This document shows, in pieces, positions 16,152 through 23,386 of a stretch of 34,384 nucleotides of DNA. This DNA comes from Bacilli bacterium (GTDB lineage Bacteria > Bacillota > Bacilli > Paenibacillales > KCTC-25726): positions 1-34,384 of the forward strand of contig DASVDB010000106.1 of NCBI GenBank assembly GCA_036381315.1, given 5' to 3'. The notes under the pieces are model-generated. The model was given only the letters and a program-made list of their open reading frames with translations, made no database searches and was not told the origin of the DNA. Numbering within the stretch: the first letter of the stretch is position 1; each line of letters opens with the position of its first letter. A program made the translations under genes and the position numbers.

Positions 16152-16177
16152 CTGTTGGTCCGATAGCTGTTGGTCCG
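16136..16177. repeat. 15-bp tandem repeat across the DUF421 stop codon
   Basis: GCTGTTGGTCCGATA is present in 2.8 copies (16136-16150, 16151-16165, 16166-16177). The period is five codons, so the reading frame shows LLVR-stop twice and then LLVR without a stop. It looks like recent slipped-strand duplication at the gene end. Confidence 0.9.
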
Positions 16178-16200
16178 GCAAGGGAAGATGTTGCGTTTGC

Positions 16201-17058
16201 TTATGATTGCAAGGCGTGTTTTTTGATTTCGTCGCCCAACTCCTGCGCGCGTTCCGCCGCGCGATGAATTGCCTTCACGATCGTCTCCGGCATTTCGTGC
16301 CGATTCATCACTTCCAAAGCGGCTTGCGTCGTGCCGCCGGGGGATGTTACTTTCGCGCGCAACGCCGCCGGCTGCTCGCCCGTTGATGCAACCATTTTTG
16401 CCGCGCCGAGCACCGTTTGGATTGTTAATCCGCGGGCGGTTTCCGCGGCCAGCCCCGCTTCTACGCCGGCGCGAATCATCGCTTCCATCAGAAGGTAAAC
16501 ATATGCGGGGCCGCTGCCGGAGACTCCGGTCACGATATCCAACAGAGGCTCTTCCACAACCGCCGAGACGCCGACAGATTCAAACAAGGCTAACGCGATC
16601 TCTTTGTTCGCTTCCGAAACCGCCGGCGAAAAAGCGACCCCCGTTGCGCCGAGCCCGATGGTGCTGGAGGTGTTGGGCATCGCCCGAACGATTTGCGCGC
16701 CGGTCAAGGTCAATTGCTCGATGACCGGAATTGCGAGGCCCGCCACGACGGATATGAGCAGATGCCTGGCGGACCAAAGTCCTTTATAGGCGGCCAGCGC
16801 CGCCGCGGCGTCTTTCGGTTTGACGGCCAAAACGATGACGTCGGATGCGCCCAGCGCTTGCCGCTTTTGTTCATCCGTCAAGGCCGCCGCCACGCCGTAG
16901 CGTTCCTGCAGGAGCGTAAGGCGGTCCGTGCCGCGGTTGATCAGCGTGATTCGCTCCGGCGCGGTTTTGCCTCCTTGCAAAAGGCCGCGCACCATCGCCT
17001 CGGCAATCGAACCGGCCCCGAGAAAGCAAATTTGTTTGGCGGAAAGAGCAATTGACAT
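16201..17058 (-). CDS. proC: Pyrroline-5-carboxylate reductase ProC
   Basis: The last step of proline synthesis: reduces pyrroline-5-carboxylate to proline with NAD(P)H. The 285-residue protein has an N-terminal Rossmann motif G14-A-G16-S-I-A19 and the P5CR signature near the C-terminus (VTSPGGTTQAAL, from residue 237), with the helical dimer domain around VSGSGPAYVYLLMEAM. GGAGGT lies 8 bases upstream of the ATG at 17058. It starts 34 bases after proA and is the third gene of proB-proA-proC, so all three proline enzymes share the T-box leader. No terminator was found after it before the convergent DUF421 gene. Confidence 0.95.
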   Translation of the reverse strand: MSIALSAKQICFLGAGSIAEAMVRGLLQGGKTAPERITLINRGTDRLTLLQERYGVAAALTDEQKRQALGASDVIVLAVKPKDAAAALAAYKGLWSARHLLISVVAGLAIPVIEQLTLTGAQIVRAMPNTSSTIGLGATGVAFSPAVSEANKEIALALFESVGVSAVVEEPLLDIVTGVSGSGPAYVYLLMEAMIRAGVEAGLAAETARGLTIQTVLGAAKMVASTGEQPAALRAKVTSPGGTTQAALEVMNRHEMPETIVKAIHRAAERAQELGDEIKKHALQS

Positions 17059-17092
17059 GCGGAAAACCTCCGGATAAAAATTTTCGTAAAAT

Positions 17093-18340
17093 TCAAATGC
17101 GAATCTGCCCCTGCCCGGAAACCACGTATTTCGTCGAGGTTAACGCCGGCAGGCCCATCGGGCCGCGGGCATGCAGCTTTTGCGTGCTGATGCCGATTTC
17201 CGCGCCGAAACCGAATTCAAAGCCGTCTGTAAACCGCGTCGAGGCATTATGATAAACGGCGGCCGCGTCCACTTCGTTCAGAAACCGTTCGGCGTTGGCG
17301 GCATTCTCGGTCACGATGCATTCCGAATGCATGGTGCCGTATTTGCGAATATGGTTCAATGCTTCATCGAGATTTTCCACGGTTTTGACCGATAAAATAT
17401 AGTCGTTATATTCAGTCGCCCAGTCTTCTTCCGTGGCGGCCTTCATGTCCGGCACGAGTTTTCGCGACTGTTCGTCGCCCCGTAATTCCACATGCTCGGA
17501 CAAAAGCGCGTCCGCCAATTCGCGCAAATGCGCTTCGGCAAATTTGCGGTGTACGAGCAGCGTTTCCATGGCGTTGCAGACGGACGGACGTTGCACCTTT
17601 GCGTTCACGGCGATTTTTTTCGCCATCTCCGGCGCCGCCGTTTCGTCAATATAGGTATGGCATACGCCTGCGCCCGTTTCGATAACCGGGACGGTGGCAT
17701 TGTTGACGACATTCTGGATGAGCGCAGCACCTCCGCGCGGAATCACGACGTCCAAAAGTCCGTTTAATTTCAGCATTTCATCGACCGATGAACGGTTCGG
17801 ATCTTCGACAAGTTGCAAAGCTTCCGGCGGTATCGCGCTTGCGGAAAGGGCGTCCCGCAATATTTCCACAATTTTTTTGTTGGACGACAGCGCCGCGGAA
17901 CCGCCGCGCAACACGACAGAGTTGCCGGTTTTCAGGCATAACGCCGCGGCATCGACGGTTACGTTGGGGCGCGCCTCGTACACCATCCCGATAACGCCGA
18001 GCGGCACGCGAATTTTGCGAATGCTTAAACCATTCGGCCGTTCGGTGCTTTCCAGCACTTCGCCGATCGGATCGGGCAGTGCGATAATTTCGCGCACGCC
18101 GTCCGCCATCGCCGCGATCCGCTTGCTGTTCAATTCCAAGCGGTCCAGGAGCGACTTGGATAGGCCGGTTTCCTTGCCGCGCCGCAAATCTTCCGCATTG
18201 GCGGCGATGATTTCTTTTTCCCGCGAGATTAATGCCTCCGCCATTAGGCCAAGCGCATGGTTTTTCTGTTCGGTCGTAAGCGCCGAAAGGCGCGGTGTGC
18301 ATTGTTTGGCCAATGCGGCTTTTTCCCTTACTTCACTCAT
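17093..18340 (-). CDS. proA: Glutamate-5-semialdehyde dehydrogenase ProA
   Basis: Reduces gamma-glutamyl phosphate to glutamate semialdehyde with NADPH. The 415 residues match the Bacillus length. Visible features are the aldehyde-dehydrogenase-like nucleotide-binding part (VPLGVIGMVYEARPNVT, LRGGSAALSSN), catalytic Cys255 in QRPSVCNAMETLLV and the conserved C-terminal GFGAEIGISTQKLHARGP. ATG 18340 follows GGAGG (complement of 18348-18352) with a 7-base spacer; an ATG at 18355 would lie upstream of that site. It begins 24 bases after the proB stop. ProA and ProB usually form a complex that channels the unstable phosphate. Confidence 0.97.
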   Translation of the reverse strand: MSEVREKAALAKQCTPRLSALTTEQKNHALGLMAEALISREKEIIAANAEDLRRGKETGLSKSLLDRLELNSKRIAAMADGVREIIALPDPIGEVLESTERPNGLSIRKIRVPLGVIGMVYEARPNVTVDAAALCLKTGNSVVLRGGSAALSSNKKIVEILRDALSASAIPPEALQLVEDPNRSSVDEMLKLNGLLDVVIPRGGAALIQNVVNNATVPVIETGAGVCHTYIDETAAPEMAKKIAVNAKVQRPSVCNAMETLLVHRKFAEAHLRELADALLSEHVELRGDEQSRKLVPDMKAATEEDWATEYNDYILSVKTVENLDEALNHIRKYGTMHSECIVTENAANAERFLNEVDAAAVYHNASTRFTDGFEFGFGAEIGISTQKLHARGPMGLPALTSTKYVVSGQGQIRI

Positions 18341-18364
18341 GTTTTTTCCTCCCACATAAAAATA

Positions 18365-19465
18365 TTAATGATTGAACGCAAACCATTCGTCCCGGTGGAT
18401 GACTTCCGCGGGGTGGGCGTCGACCCGCTTTTGCGCCTCTTTCAAGGACATGCCGGCTACCGCGCGGATTTGCCAGGATGCGTAATTGCTGACGCCGCGT
18501 CCGATCGTCTGCTTCTGCGCGTTTTGGACTTCAACGACATCGCCCGGATGAAACTCGCCGGTCACGGCGATCACGCCGGCCGGCAGCAGGCTTTTGCCGC
18601 CAAAGAGCAGCGCTTTTTCCGCGCCCTGGTCGATCTGGATCGTACCTTGCGGCTTCGACAAAAAACCGACCCATTGTTTTTTCATCGGGAGAGTTTCCGA
18701 ATGAGTATGGAAATACGTTCCTTTTCCTTGGCCCTTAAGGGCACGCAATAAATCCCCGGGTTCGGCCGCTGTGCCTACGAACGCGGGGACGCCGCCGCGC
18801 ATGGCAATCCGCGCCGCTTCGATCTTGGAACGCATGCCGCCGGTGCCGACAGCGCTGCCGGCGCCGCCCGCGATCCGCATAATCGCTTCGTTGATCTCGT
18901 CAACCTGTCCAATCCGGGTAGCATTGGCGTTTTTCCGCGGATCCGCGGAATACAGCCCGTCCGTATCGGTGACGATCAACAGGTGCTGCGCTTTGACCAG
19001 ATTGGCGGTCAGGGCGCTTAACGTATCGTTGTCGCCGAATTTCAGTTCGTCGACGGAGATCGTGTCGTTTTCGTTGATGATCGGAACCGCCTTTTTTTGC
19101 AAGAGCACTTCGATTGTCATCAGGGCGTTCGTCGCCCGTTTGCGGTTGGAAAAATCCGACCGGGTAAGCAGAAGCTGCGCTACTGGCAGCCCGAAGCGGG
19201 AAAACGCCTCCTGGTACGCTTGCATCAGCAGCGCTTGCCCGACGGCTGCGGAAGCTTGCTTTGCCGCCAGAATTTTCGGGCGCTCTTTGTACCCGATCGA
19301 CATATAACCGGCGGCAACGGCTCCAGAGGTCACAAGCAAAACCTGCGTTCCCTGCCTGATCAGTTCGGCGATCTCCGCGGCGAAATAATCCACCTGTTTC
19401 CGGTTGAGGCCGCCCTCCCGGGTTGTCAGCGAACTGCTGCCGATTTTGACGACGATGCGCTGCAT
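18365..19465 (-). CDS. proB: Glutamate 5-kinase ProB
   Basis: The first, feedback-regulated step of proline synthesis: phosphorylates glutamate at the gamma-carboxyl. The 366-residue protein has the amino-acid kinase domain (VVKIGSSSL with K7, LLVTSGAVAAG, INENDTIS, VTDTDGLYSADPR, GTGGMRSKIEAA) followed from about residue 275 by a C-terminal PUA domain (KALLFGGKSLLPAGV, FHPGDVVEV). AAAGGAG (complement of 19473-19479) is 7 bases before ATG 19465. It is first in the proB-proA-proC operon, directly behind the T-box leader, so expression should rise when tRNA-Pro is uncharged. Confidence 0.97.
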   Translation of the reverse strand: MQRIVVKIGSSSLTTREGGLNRKQVDYFAAEIAELIRQGTQVLLVTSGAVAAGYMSIGYKERPKILAAKQASAAVGQALLMQAYQEAFSRFGLPVAQLLLTRSDFSNRKRATNALMTIEVLLQKKAVPIINENDTISVDELKFGDNDTLSALTANLVKAQHLLIVTDTDGLYSADPRKNANATRIGQVDEINEAIMRIAGGAGSAVGTGGMRSKIEAARIAMRGGVPAFVGTAAEPGDLLRALKGQGKGTYFHTHSETLPMKKQWVGFLSKPQGTIQIDQGAEKALLFGGKSLLPAGVIAVTGEFHPGDVVEVQNAQKQTIGRGVSNYASWQIRAVAGMSLKEAQKRVDAHPAEVIHRDEWFAFNH

Positions 19466-19507
19466 AAAAATGCTCCTTTCAAAGCTTGCGGAGACTTGCA
19501 AATATGC

Positions 19508-19540
19508 AAAAAGACTCCCATCCGGTTAAGGACGAAAGCC
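19508..19540 (-). terminator. T-box attenuator terminator
   Basis: GGCTTTCGTCC (19530-19540) pairs over all 11 positions with GGATGGGAGTC (19513-19523), using four G-U pairs, with a six-base loop and five U (19508-19512). Formation would stop transcription before proB; the T-box antiterminator is its competitor. Confidence 0.75.
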
Positions 19541-19735
19541 TGGCTTCCGCGGTACCACCTTAATTGATGAAAAAATCATCCGCTCTTTTCCGGATAACAG
19601 CCGGATCCTGTCCAACTTGTCATTGGCCGTTCAGGGGCGGGTGCGGAAAGCATGCGCGGTAAATTTTCGCAGCCGGGAAATTTACTCTCTGAACGCCAGG
19701 GGCTTTCCGCCTTTTCCCTTCGTCACGTTTCTTTC
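19508..19735 (-). promoter_or_regulatory. T-box leader (proline) controlling proBAC
   Basis: The T-box AAGGTGGTACCGCGG is at 19547-19561 on the minus strand. Upstream, Stem I can be drawn: GCGGAAAGC (19702-19710) pairs perfectly with GCTTTCCGC (19643-19651), and above it the AGAGAG element (19685-19690) precedes a perfect 8-bp distal stem, GTAAATTT (19678-19685) with AAATTTAC (19659-19666). The likely specifier lies just 3' of Stem I in a C-rich run where CCU (19633-19635) or CCC can be read, both proline codons. Uncharged tRNA-Pro would pair with the specifier and T-box to favour the antiterminator. Coordinates of the outer stem are approximate. Confidence 0.88.
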
Positions 19736-19749
19736 TGTTTTGTAGTTTA

Positions 19750-19778
19750 AAGATAGCATGCGGGCTTATGTTTGTAAA
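19750..19778 (-). promoter_or_regulatory. SigA-type promoter of proBAC
   Basis: On the minus strand TTTACA (19773-19778, 5/6) and TATCTT (19750-19755, 4/6) are spaced exactly 17 bases apart, ending about 15 bases before the start of the folded T-box leader. Predicted start of transcription is near 19743. Confidence 0.72.
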
Positions 19779-19794
19779 GCGCGCATGGCGCGCG

Positions 19795-19890
19795 ACCGGC
19801 TCCGACGCATCCCCTGCGCGTGACGCTGGCAATGGCGGGCAACTGGCTCCGGCGCGTCCCGCCCTCTGTGCGTGATGCCGGCAATGGCGG
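19795..19890. repeat. GC-rich imperfect direct repeat
   Basis: Two copies of a 44-49 bp sequence, 19795-19838 and 19842-19890, both beginning AC(C/T)GGCTCCG and ending GCAATGGCGG, with a 5-base length difference in the middle. They lie upstream of the proBAC promoter. No gene is evident in 19779-19980. Confidence 0.7.
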
Positions 19891-20020
19891 CGCGGTGGCG
19901 GATCATTAAGAAGCGGGCAGCGGGCATAGAAGTGTGCAACTTGGCAACCAGCTTGCATCCGGGCTCGAATTAAAATGTTAGAAATGGCTTTAAAGATCTG
20001 ACTTTTACTGACCTATAGAA

Positions 20021-20191
20021 AAATATATATGAAAAATGGAATATAATTTTCTCAGAATTTGATTTTTTAATGAATATATATGAAAAATAGTATATATTTG
20101 ATCGTGAATTTAAATTTTACACAAATATATATGAAAAATCACATTTATGAGCTGCAAACTGCGACTTTTATGAAAATGTATGTGAAAAAAC
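20021..20191. repeat. AT-rich tandem array, four units of exactly 51 bp
   Basis: AATATATATGAAAAAT begins at 20022, 20073 and 20124 and, with three changes, at 20175, an exact 51-bp spacing each time. The remaining 35 bases per unit diverge, with units 3 and 4 still related (TTTATGAGCTGCAAA and TTTATTGGCCGCAAA). The base composition is far more AT-rich than the surrounding genes. The stretch 19966-20354 holds no recognised gene; units 2-4 are open in one frame (20080-20229, 49 codons) but without a ribosome binding site. Confidence 0.85.
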
Positions 20192-20354
20192 ATATTTATT
20201 GGCCGCAAAGCCCATTTGCCTGCCTTTAGGGACAACCCTGGATGGTTAAGGTTAAGGAGCTATTTTTGCCGAGTGTTCGCCGTGTCTTTACTTCAAGCAG
20301 AAAATGTATTACTTTTAAAAAGCAAGGTAACGGGCAAAATGTGAGGAAAAACAA

Positions 20355-20741
20355 ATGGAAAAGCGACTTTCGCCGGGAATTAAGACCGTTCGGATAATCT
20401 TTTGTGTTTTGGCAATCTTGTTTGGCATTTGCGTCTTGATTCAGGTTTTTCTGGCAGGGCTCGCGATCTTCTACGGGCCGGATAATTGGTCCAGACATAC
20501 ATCATTTATCCATCTGTTCGAGTACTTGCCGATTCTAATGTTTATCCTTAGCTTTTTTGGGCGTATCAAAGGGGCGGCGCGTTGGCTAAGTTTTGGTCTG
20601 ATCCTGTTAATCATGGTGCAATATGCAACGGTCAAGGGCTTGCCCGAAGTAGGATACTTGGCGGCACTGCACCCTGTCGTCGCTTTGCTGATATTTTGGG
20701 CGGCAATTGTGGTGATTCGGCGATCTTTACGGTTATTCTAG
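20355..20741 (+). CDS. DUF6220-like small membrane protein
   Basis: A 128-residue protein with four hydrophobic segments (about 12-38, 53-68, 75-93 and 104-121). The pattern of a first helix followed by FLAGLAIFYGPDNW, an HLFEYLPILM stretch and an AALHPVVALLIFW segment near the end fits the DUF6220 family of four-helix membrane proteins of unknown function. GAGGA lies about 8 bases before the ATG. It is followed 47 bases later by the PhzF-family gene in the same direction. Function cannot be stated. Confidence 0.8.
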   Translation: MEKRLSPGIKTVRIIFCVLAILFGICVLIQVFLAGLAIFYGPDNWSRHTSFIHLFEYLPILMFILSFFGRIKGAARWLSFGLILLIMVQYATVKGLPEVGYLAALHPVVALLIFWAAIVVIRRSLRLF

Positions 20742-20788
20742 CGAGATGAAAATGGTCCTATTCATTGCAATCAAAGGAGTTGTTGCCA

Positions 20789-21583
20789 ATGTCGATTCCC
20801 TTTTACCAAGTCGATGCGTTCACGGATCAGCCGTTTGCCGGCAATCCCGCGGGAGTTTGTCTATTGCCGGGGCCAAAGGGTGATGCGTGGATGCAAAATG
20901 TGGCGGCGGAAATGAATTTGCCGGAAACGGCGTTTCTGCTAAAGCAGGAGGACGGCTATTCCTTGCGTTGGTTCGCCCCGCAAAGCGAAGTTCCGTTGTG
21001 CGGCCATGCCACTTTGGCGAGCGCATATGTGTTATGGGCGACCGGACAACTTGCAGCATCCGTTGAAGCGAGGTTTCACACCAAGAGCGGCCTGTTGACC
21101 GCGGTGAAAAACGGCGATTGGATCGAGCTCAATTTCCCTGCTGAAAAGGCAACGCCGTGCGTTGCGCCGGTATTTTTGCCGGAAGCGCTGGGCTGCGATT
21201 TTGTCTATGTGGGCCGCAACCGCATGGATTATTTGGTGGAAGTGGCGTCGGAAGAAGAGCTAAAATCGCTTGCACCGGATATGAATTTGCTTATGAAAGT
21301 CGACACGCGCGGTGTCATCGTAACGTGCCGGGCGAAGACAAAGCCGTACGATTTCATGTCCCGCTTTTTTTGCCCGCTTCTGGGCGTGCCGGAAGATCCG
21401 GTCACCGGGTCGTCGCACTGTTGCCTTGCGCCGTATTGGCAACAAAAGTTGGGCAAAGACGAATTTGCCGCCTTCCAGGCTTCGCCCCGCGGCGGTGTAC
21501 TGCGCGTGCGCGTTGAGTCTGGAGGCAGGGTGGCGATCAGCGGGCAGGCGGTCGTCGTGCTGAAAGCGGAACTTTTTTCTTGA
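20789..21583 (+). CDS. PhzF-family isomerase/epimerase-like protein
   Basis: A 264-residue protein of the PhzF/diaminopimelate-epimerase-like fold. Family hallmarks are VDAFTDQPFAGNPAGV at the N-terminus, the catalytic Glu46 in LPETAFL, LCGHATLA and the C-terminal EDPVTGSSHCCLAPYW. PhzF itself isomerises a phenazine precursor, but no phenazine genes are near and most members in Bacilli have no proven substrate. ATG 20789 follows AAAGGAG (20773-20779) with a 9-base spacer; an in-frame start at 20765 lies upstream of that site. Likely cytoplasmic. Confidence 0.9.
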   Translation: MSIPFYQVDAFTDQPFAGNPAGVCLLPGPKGDAWMQNVAAEMNLPETAFLLKQEDGYSLRWFAPQSEVPLCGHATLASAYVLWATGQLAASVEARFHTKSGLLTAVKNGDWIELNFPAEKATPCVAPVFLPEALGCDFVYVGRNRMDYLVEVASEEELKSLAPDMNLLMKVDTRGVIVTCRAKTKPYDFMSRFFCPLLGVPEDPVTGSSHCCLAPYWQQKLGKDEFAAFQASPRGGVLRVRVESGGRVAISGQAVVVLKAELFS

Positions 21584-21595
21584 GCGCGTTTTGTT

Positions 21596-21601
21596 TATAA
21601 T
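21596..21601 (+). promoter_or_regulatory. Candidate -10 element for fabV
   Basis: A perfect TATAAT 43 bases before the fabV ATG, in the gap after the PhzF-family gene. The region at the -35 position is only a T-run (TTTTTT at 21573-21578), so the promoter is weakly supported. Confidence 0.4.
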
Positions 21602-21644
21602 AAAACGGGTAAATTGAATGATTCGTATGGGAAAGGAAGTTTCT

Positions 21645-22847
21645 ATGATTATTCAACCTAAAATCAGGGGATTTATTTGTACGACTGCCCATCCGACCGG
21701 CTGCGCAGAGCATGTGCGGGAACAAATCGCATACGTGCAAGGGAAAAAGCCAATTGCCGGAGCAAAAAAAGCGCTCGTTATCGGCGCGTCGACAGGTTAC
21801 GGATTGGCATCGCGGATTGCCGCCGCGTTCGGCTGCGGCGCGGATACGATCGGCGTGTTTTTTGAACGGCCCGCTTCCGGGGACAGAACCGCAACCGCGG
21901 GCTGGTACAACACAGTTGCTTTTACGGAAGCTGCCGCTGCGAAGGGGCTGTATGCCGGCAATATTAACGGAGACGCCTTTTCCGATGAGATCAAAGCGCA
22001 AACGATTCGTTTGATTAAAGAGAAATTCGGCAAAGTCGATCTGGTCGTATACAGTTTGGCGTCGCCGCGCAGGACGCATCCGCGAACCGGCGAGACATTT
22101 GCGTCGGTCATTAAGCCGATCGGCAAATCTTTCACCAGCAAAACGGTCAATACCGGGACCGGTGTCGTATCCGAAGTTACGGTAGAACCGGCGACCGACG
22201 ATGAAATTCGCCAGACAGTCGCCATTATGGGCGGCGAAGATTGGGAAATGTGGCTGGACGCTTTAAGCGCCGCCGAAGTGTTGGCTGAAGGCGTTACCAC
22301 CGTTGCTTATTCGTATATTGGCCCGGAAGTGACGCACGCGATTTATCGCGAAGGCACGATCGGGCGGGCGAAGGACCACCTGGAAAATACCGCGCAAGTT
22401 TTGCGCGAAAAGCTGAAACCATTGGGCGGCAGGGCATACGTGTCGGTCAACAAAGCGGTTGTAACGCAATCCAGTTCGGCTATTCCTGTTGTGCCTTTGT
22501 ACATAGCCCTTTTATTTAAAGTCATGAAAAATAAAGGATTGCACGAAGGCTGCATCGAGCAGATGTATCGGCTGTTTGCCGATCGTCTCTACACGCAGAC
22601 AGGCACGCCGACCGACGGGAAAGGACTTATCCGCATCGACGATTGGGAAATGACGAGCGAAGTGCAGCAGGAAGTCGCCAAACTGTGGGGAGAAGTAACC
22701 ACCGATAATCTGGACAAGTTGTCCGATTATGCCGGTTACAAAGCCGATTTTCTGAAATTGTTCGGCTTTGGGTTGGATCATGTCGACTATTCCGCCGACG
22801 TGAGCCCCGAACTTCCACTCGCCCTGGCAAACGAGCAAGTCGGCTGA
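21645..22847 (+). CDS. fabV: FabV-type enoyl reductase / trans-2-enoyl-CoA reductase
   Basis: A 400-residue, extended short-chain-dehydrogenase-type reductase, much longer than FabI (about 260). It reduces trans-2-enoyl-ACP (FabV) or enoyl-CoA (Ter) with NAD(P)H. The N-terminal IIQPKIRGFICTTAHP and the nucleotide motif VIGASTGYGLASR are typical. The active-site Y-x8-K is Y234 to K243 (YREGTIGRAK), one residue off the Burkholderia numbering; the residue after K243 is Asp. AAAGGA lies 7-8 bases before ATG 21645. A strong terminator follows. ACP- and CoA-dependent forms cannot be separated by eye. FabV enzymes are generally insensitive to triclosan, a family trait not tested here. Confidence 0.93.
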   Translation: MIIQPKIRGFICTTAHPTGCAEHVREQIAYVQGKKPIAGAKKALVIGASTGYGLASRIAAAFGCGADTIGVFFERPASGDRTATAGWYNTVAFTEAAAAKGLYAGNINGDAFSDEIKAQTIRLIKEKFGKVDLVVYSLASPRRTHPRTGETFASVIKPIGKSFTSKTVNTGTGVVSEVTVEPATDDEIRQTVAIMGGEDWEMWLDALSAAEVLAEGVTTVAYSYIGPEVTHAIYREGTIGRAKDHLENTAQVLREKLKPLGGRAYVSVNKAVVTQSSSAIPVVPLYIALLFKVMKNKGLHEGCIEQMYRLFADRLYTQTGTPTDGKGLIRIDDWEMTSEVQQEVAKLWGEVTTDNLDKLSDYAGYKADFLKLFGFGLDHVDYSADVSPELPLALANEQVG

Positions 22848-22925
22848 ACGCGCAAAGCGGAGGGATGCTTCTTTTTTCCTGCATCCGCAGCGAAGTGATG
22901 CGAGAAGCAAAACGATACGAAACCG

Positions 22926-22970
22926 ACCGTTCGATGACCGTTCGTTGAATGCTCATCGGACGGTTTTTTT
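22926..22970 (+). terminator. Rho-independent terminator after fabV
   Basis: ACCGTTCGATGA (22926-22937) pairs with TCATCGGACGGT (22953-22964) over 12 bases with one G-U pair and a 15-base loop, followed by a run of T to 22970. It lies 79 bases after the fabV stop. Confidence 0.85.
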
Positions 22971-23172
22971 ATGCTTTGGATGTGTTCCTAAAAACAAATG
23001 TTTGTTTTATATTTATTTTCCATGCACCAGCTCTGTACTCATCGCCTTTAGGCGGCCAGCATCCAGAATGTGCTCTTTGTAAACGTTATACCCCACTGCG
23101 CAACGCTAAAACGAGGAGCGAACCACCTACCCGCGCAATGCAAAACGGTAGGATCGTCATCCCGCCCAACTC

Positions 23173-23355
23173 TAACGGACGCAGCAGAGGCTATTTTCCG
23201 AAAAAAGGCCGCTCAAAAAATTTAACGGACGTGACAGAGGCTATTCGCTGATTTTTTACCTGAATACCGCACAAAGTTCTAAAATAAGCGCACCCACGTC
23301 CGTTAAACTTTAAAACCGGGCGTAAAACCCAAAATAGCCTCTGTCACGTCCGTTA
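23173..23355. repeat. 50-bp-period repeat present in both orientations
   Basis: A 23-bp element beginning TAACGGAC and ending AGAGGCTATT occurs at 23173-23195 and 23223-23245 (+). An exact inverted copy of the second is at 23333-23355, and a 10-base inverted part (ACGTCCGTTA) is at 23296-23305. Copies are 50 bases apart on each arm, so the whole is a head-to-head pair of two-unit arrays that could fold on itself. No gene is evident in 22971-23853. I associate similar elements with Paenibacillus intergenic DNA, from memory only. Confidence 0.85.
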
Positions 23356-23386
23356 GATCCGAAAACTCCTTAATACGAAGTTGCAT

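Noticed and set aside
19620-19958. 112-codon minus-strand reading frame across the T-box leader and GC-rich repeats
   Set aside because: It overlaps Stem I and the promoter, has an Arg/Ala/Pro-rich repetitive translation from the direct repeats and no ribosome binding site.
20021-20191. CRISPR array
   Set aside because: The period is regular, but the shared word is only about 16 bases and degenerate, the intervening segments are related to one another, and no cas gene is present.
20080-20229. 49-codon frame over the 51-bp repeats
   Set aside because: No ribosome binding site and unit 1 is closed by stops; kept only as an observation on the repeat, not as a gene.
20226-20498. 90-codon minus-strand frame opposite the DUF6220 gene
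   Set aside because: Mostly a shadow of the DUF6220 gene; the + strand gene has a good ribosome binding site and membrane pattern.
22949-23251. 100-codon + frame after fabV
   Set aside because: It begins inside the fabV terminator stem, runs into the 50-bp repeats and has no recognisable domain.
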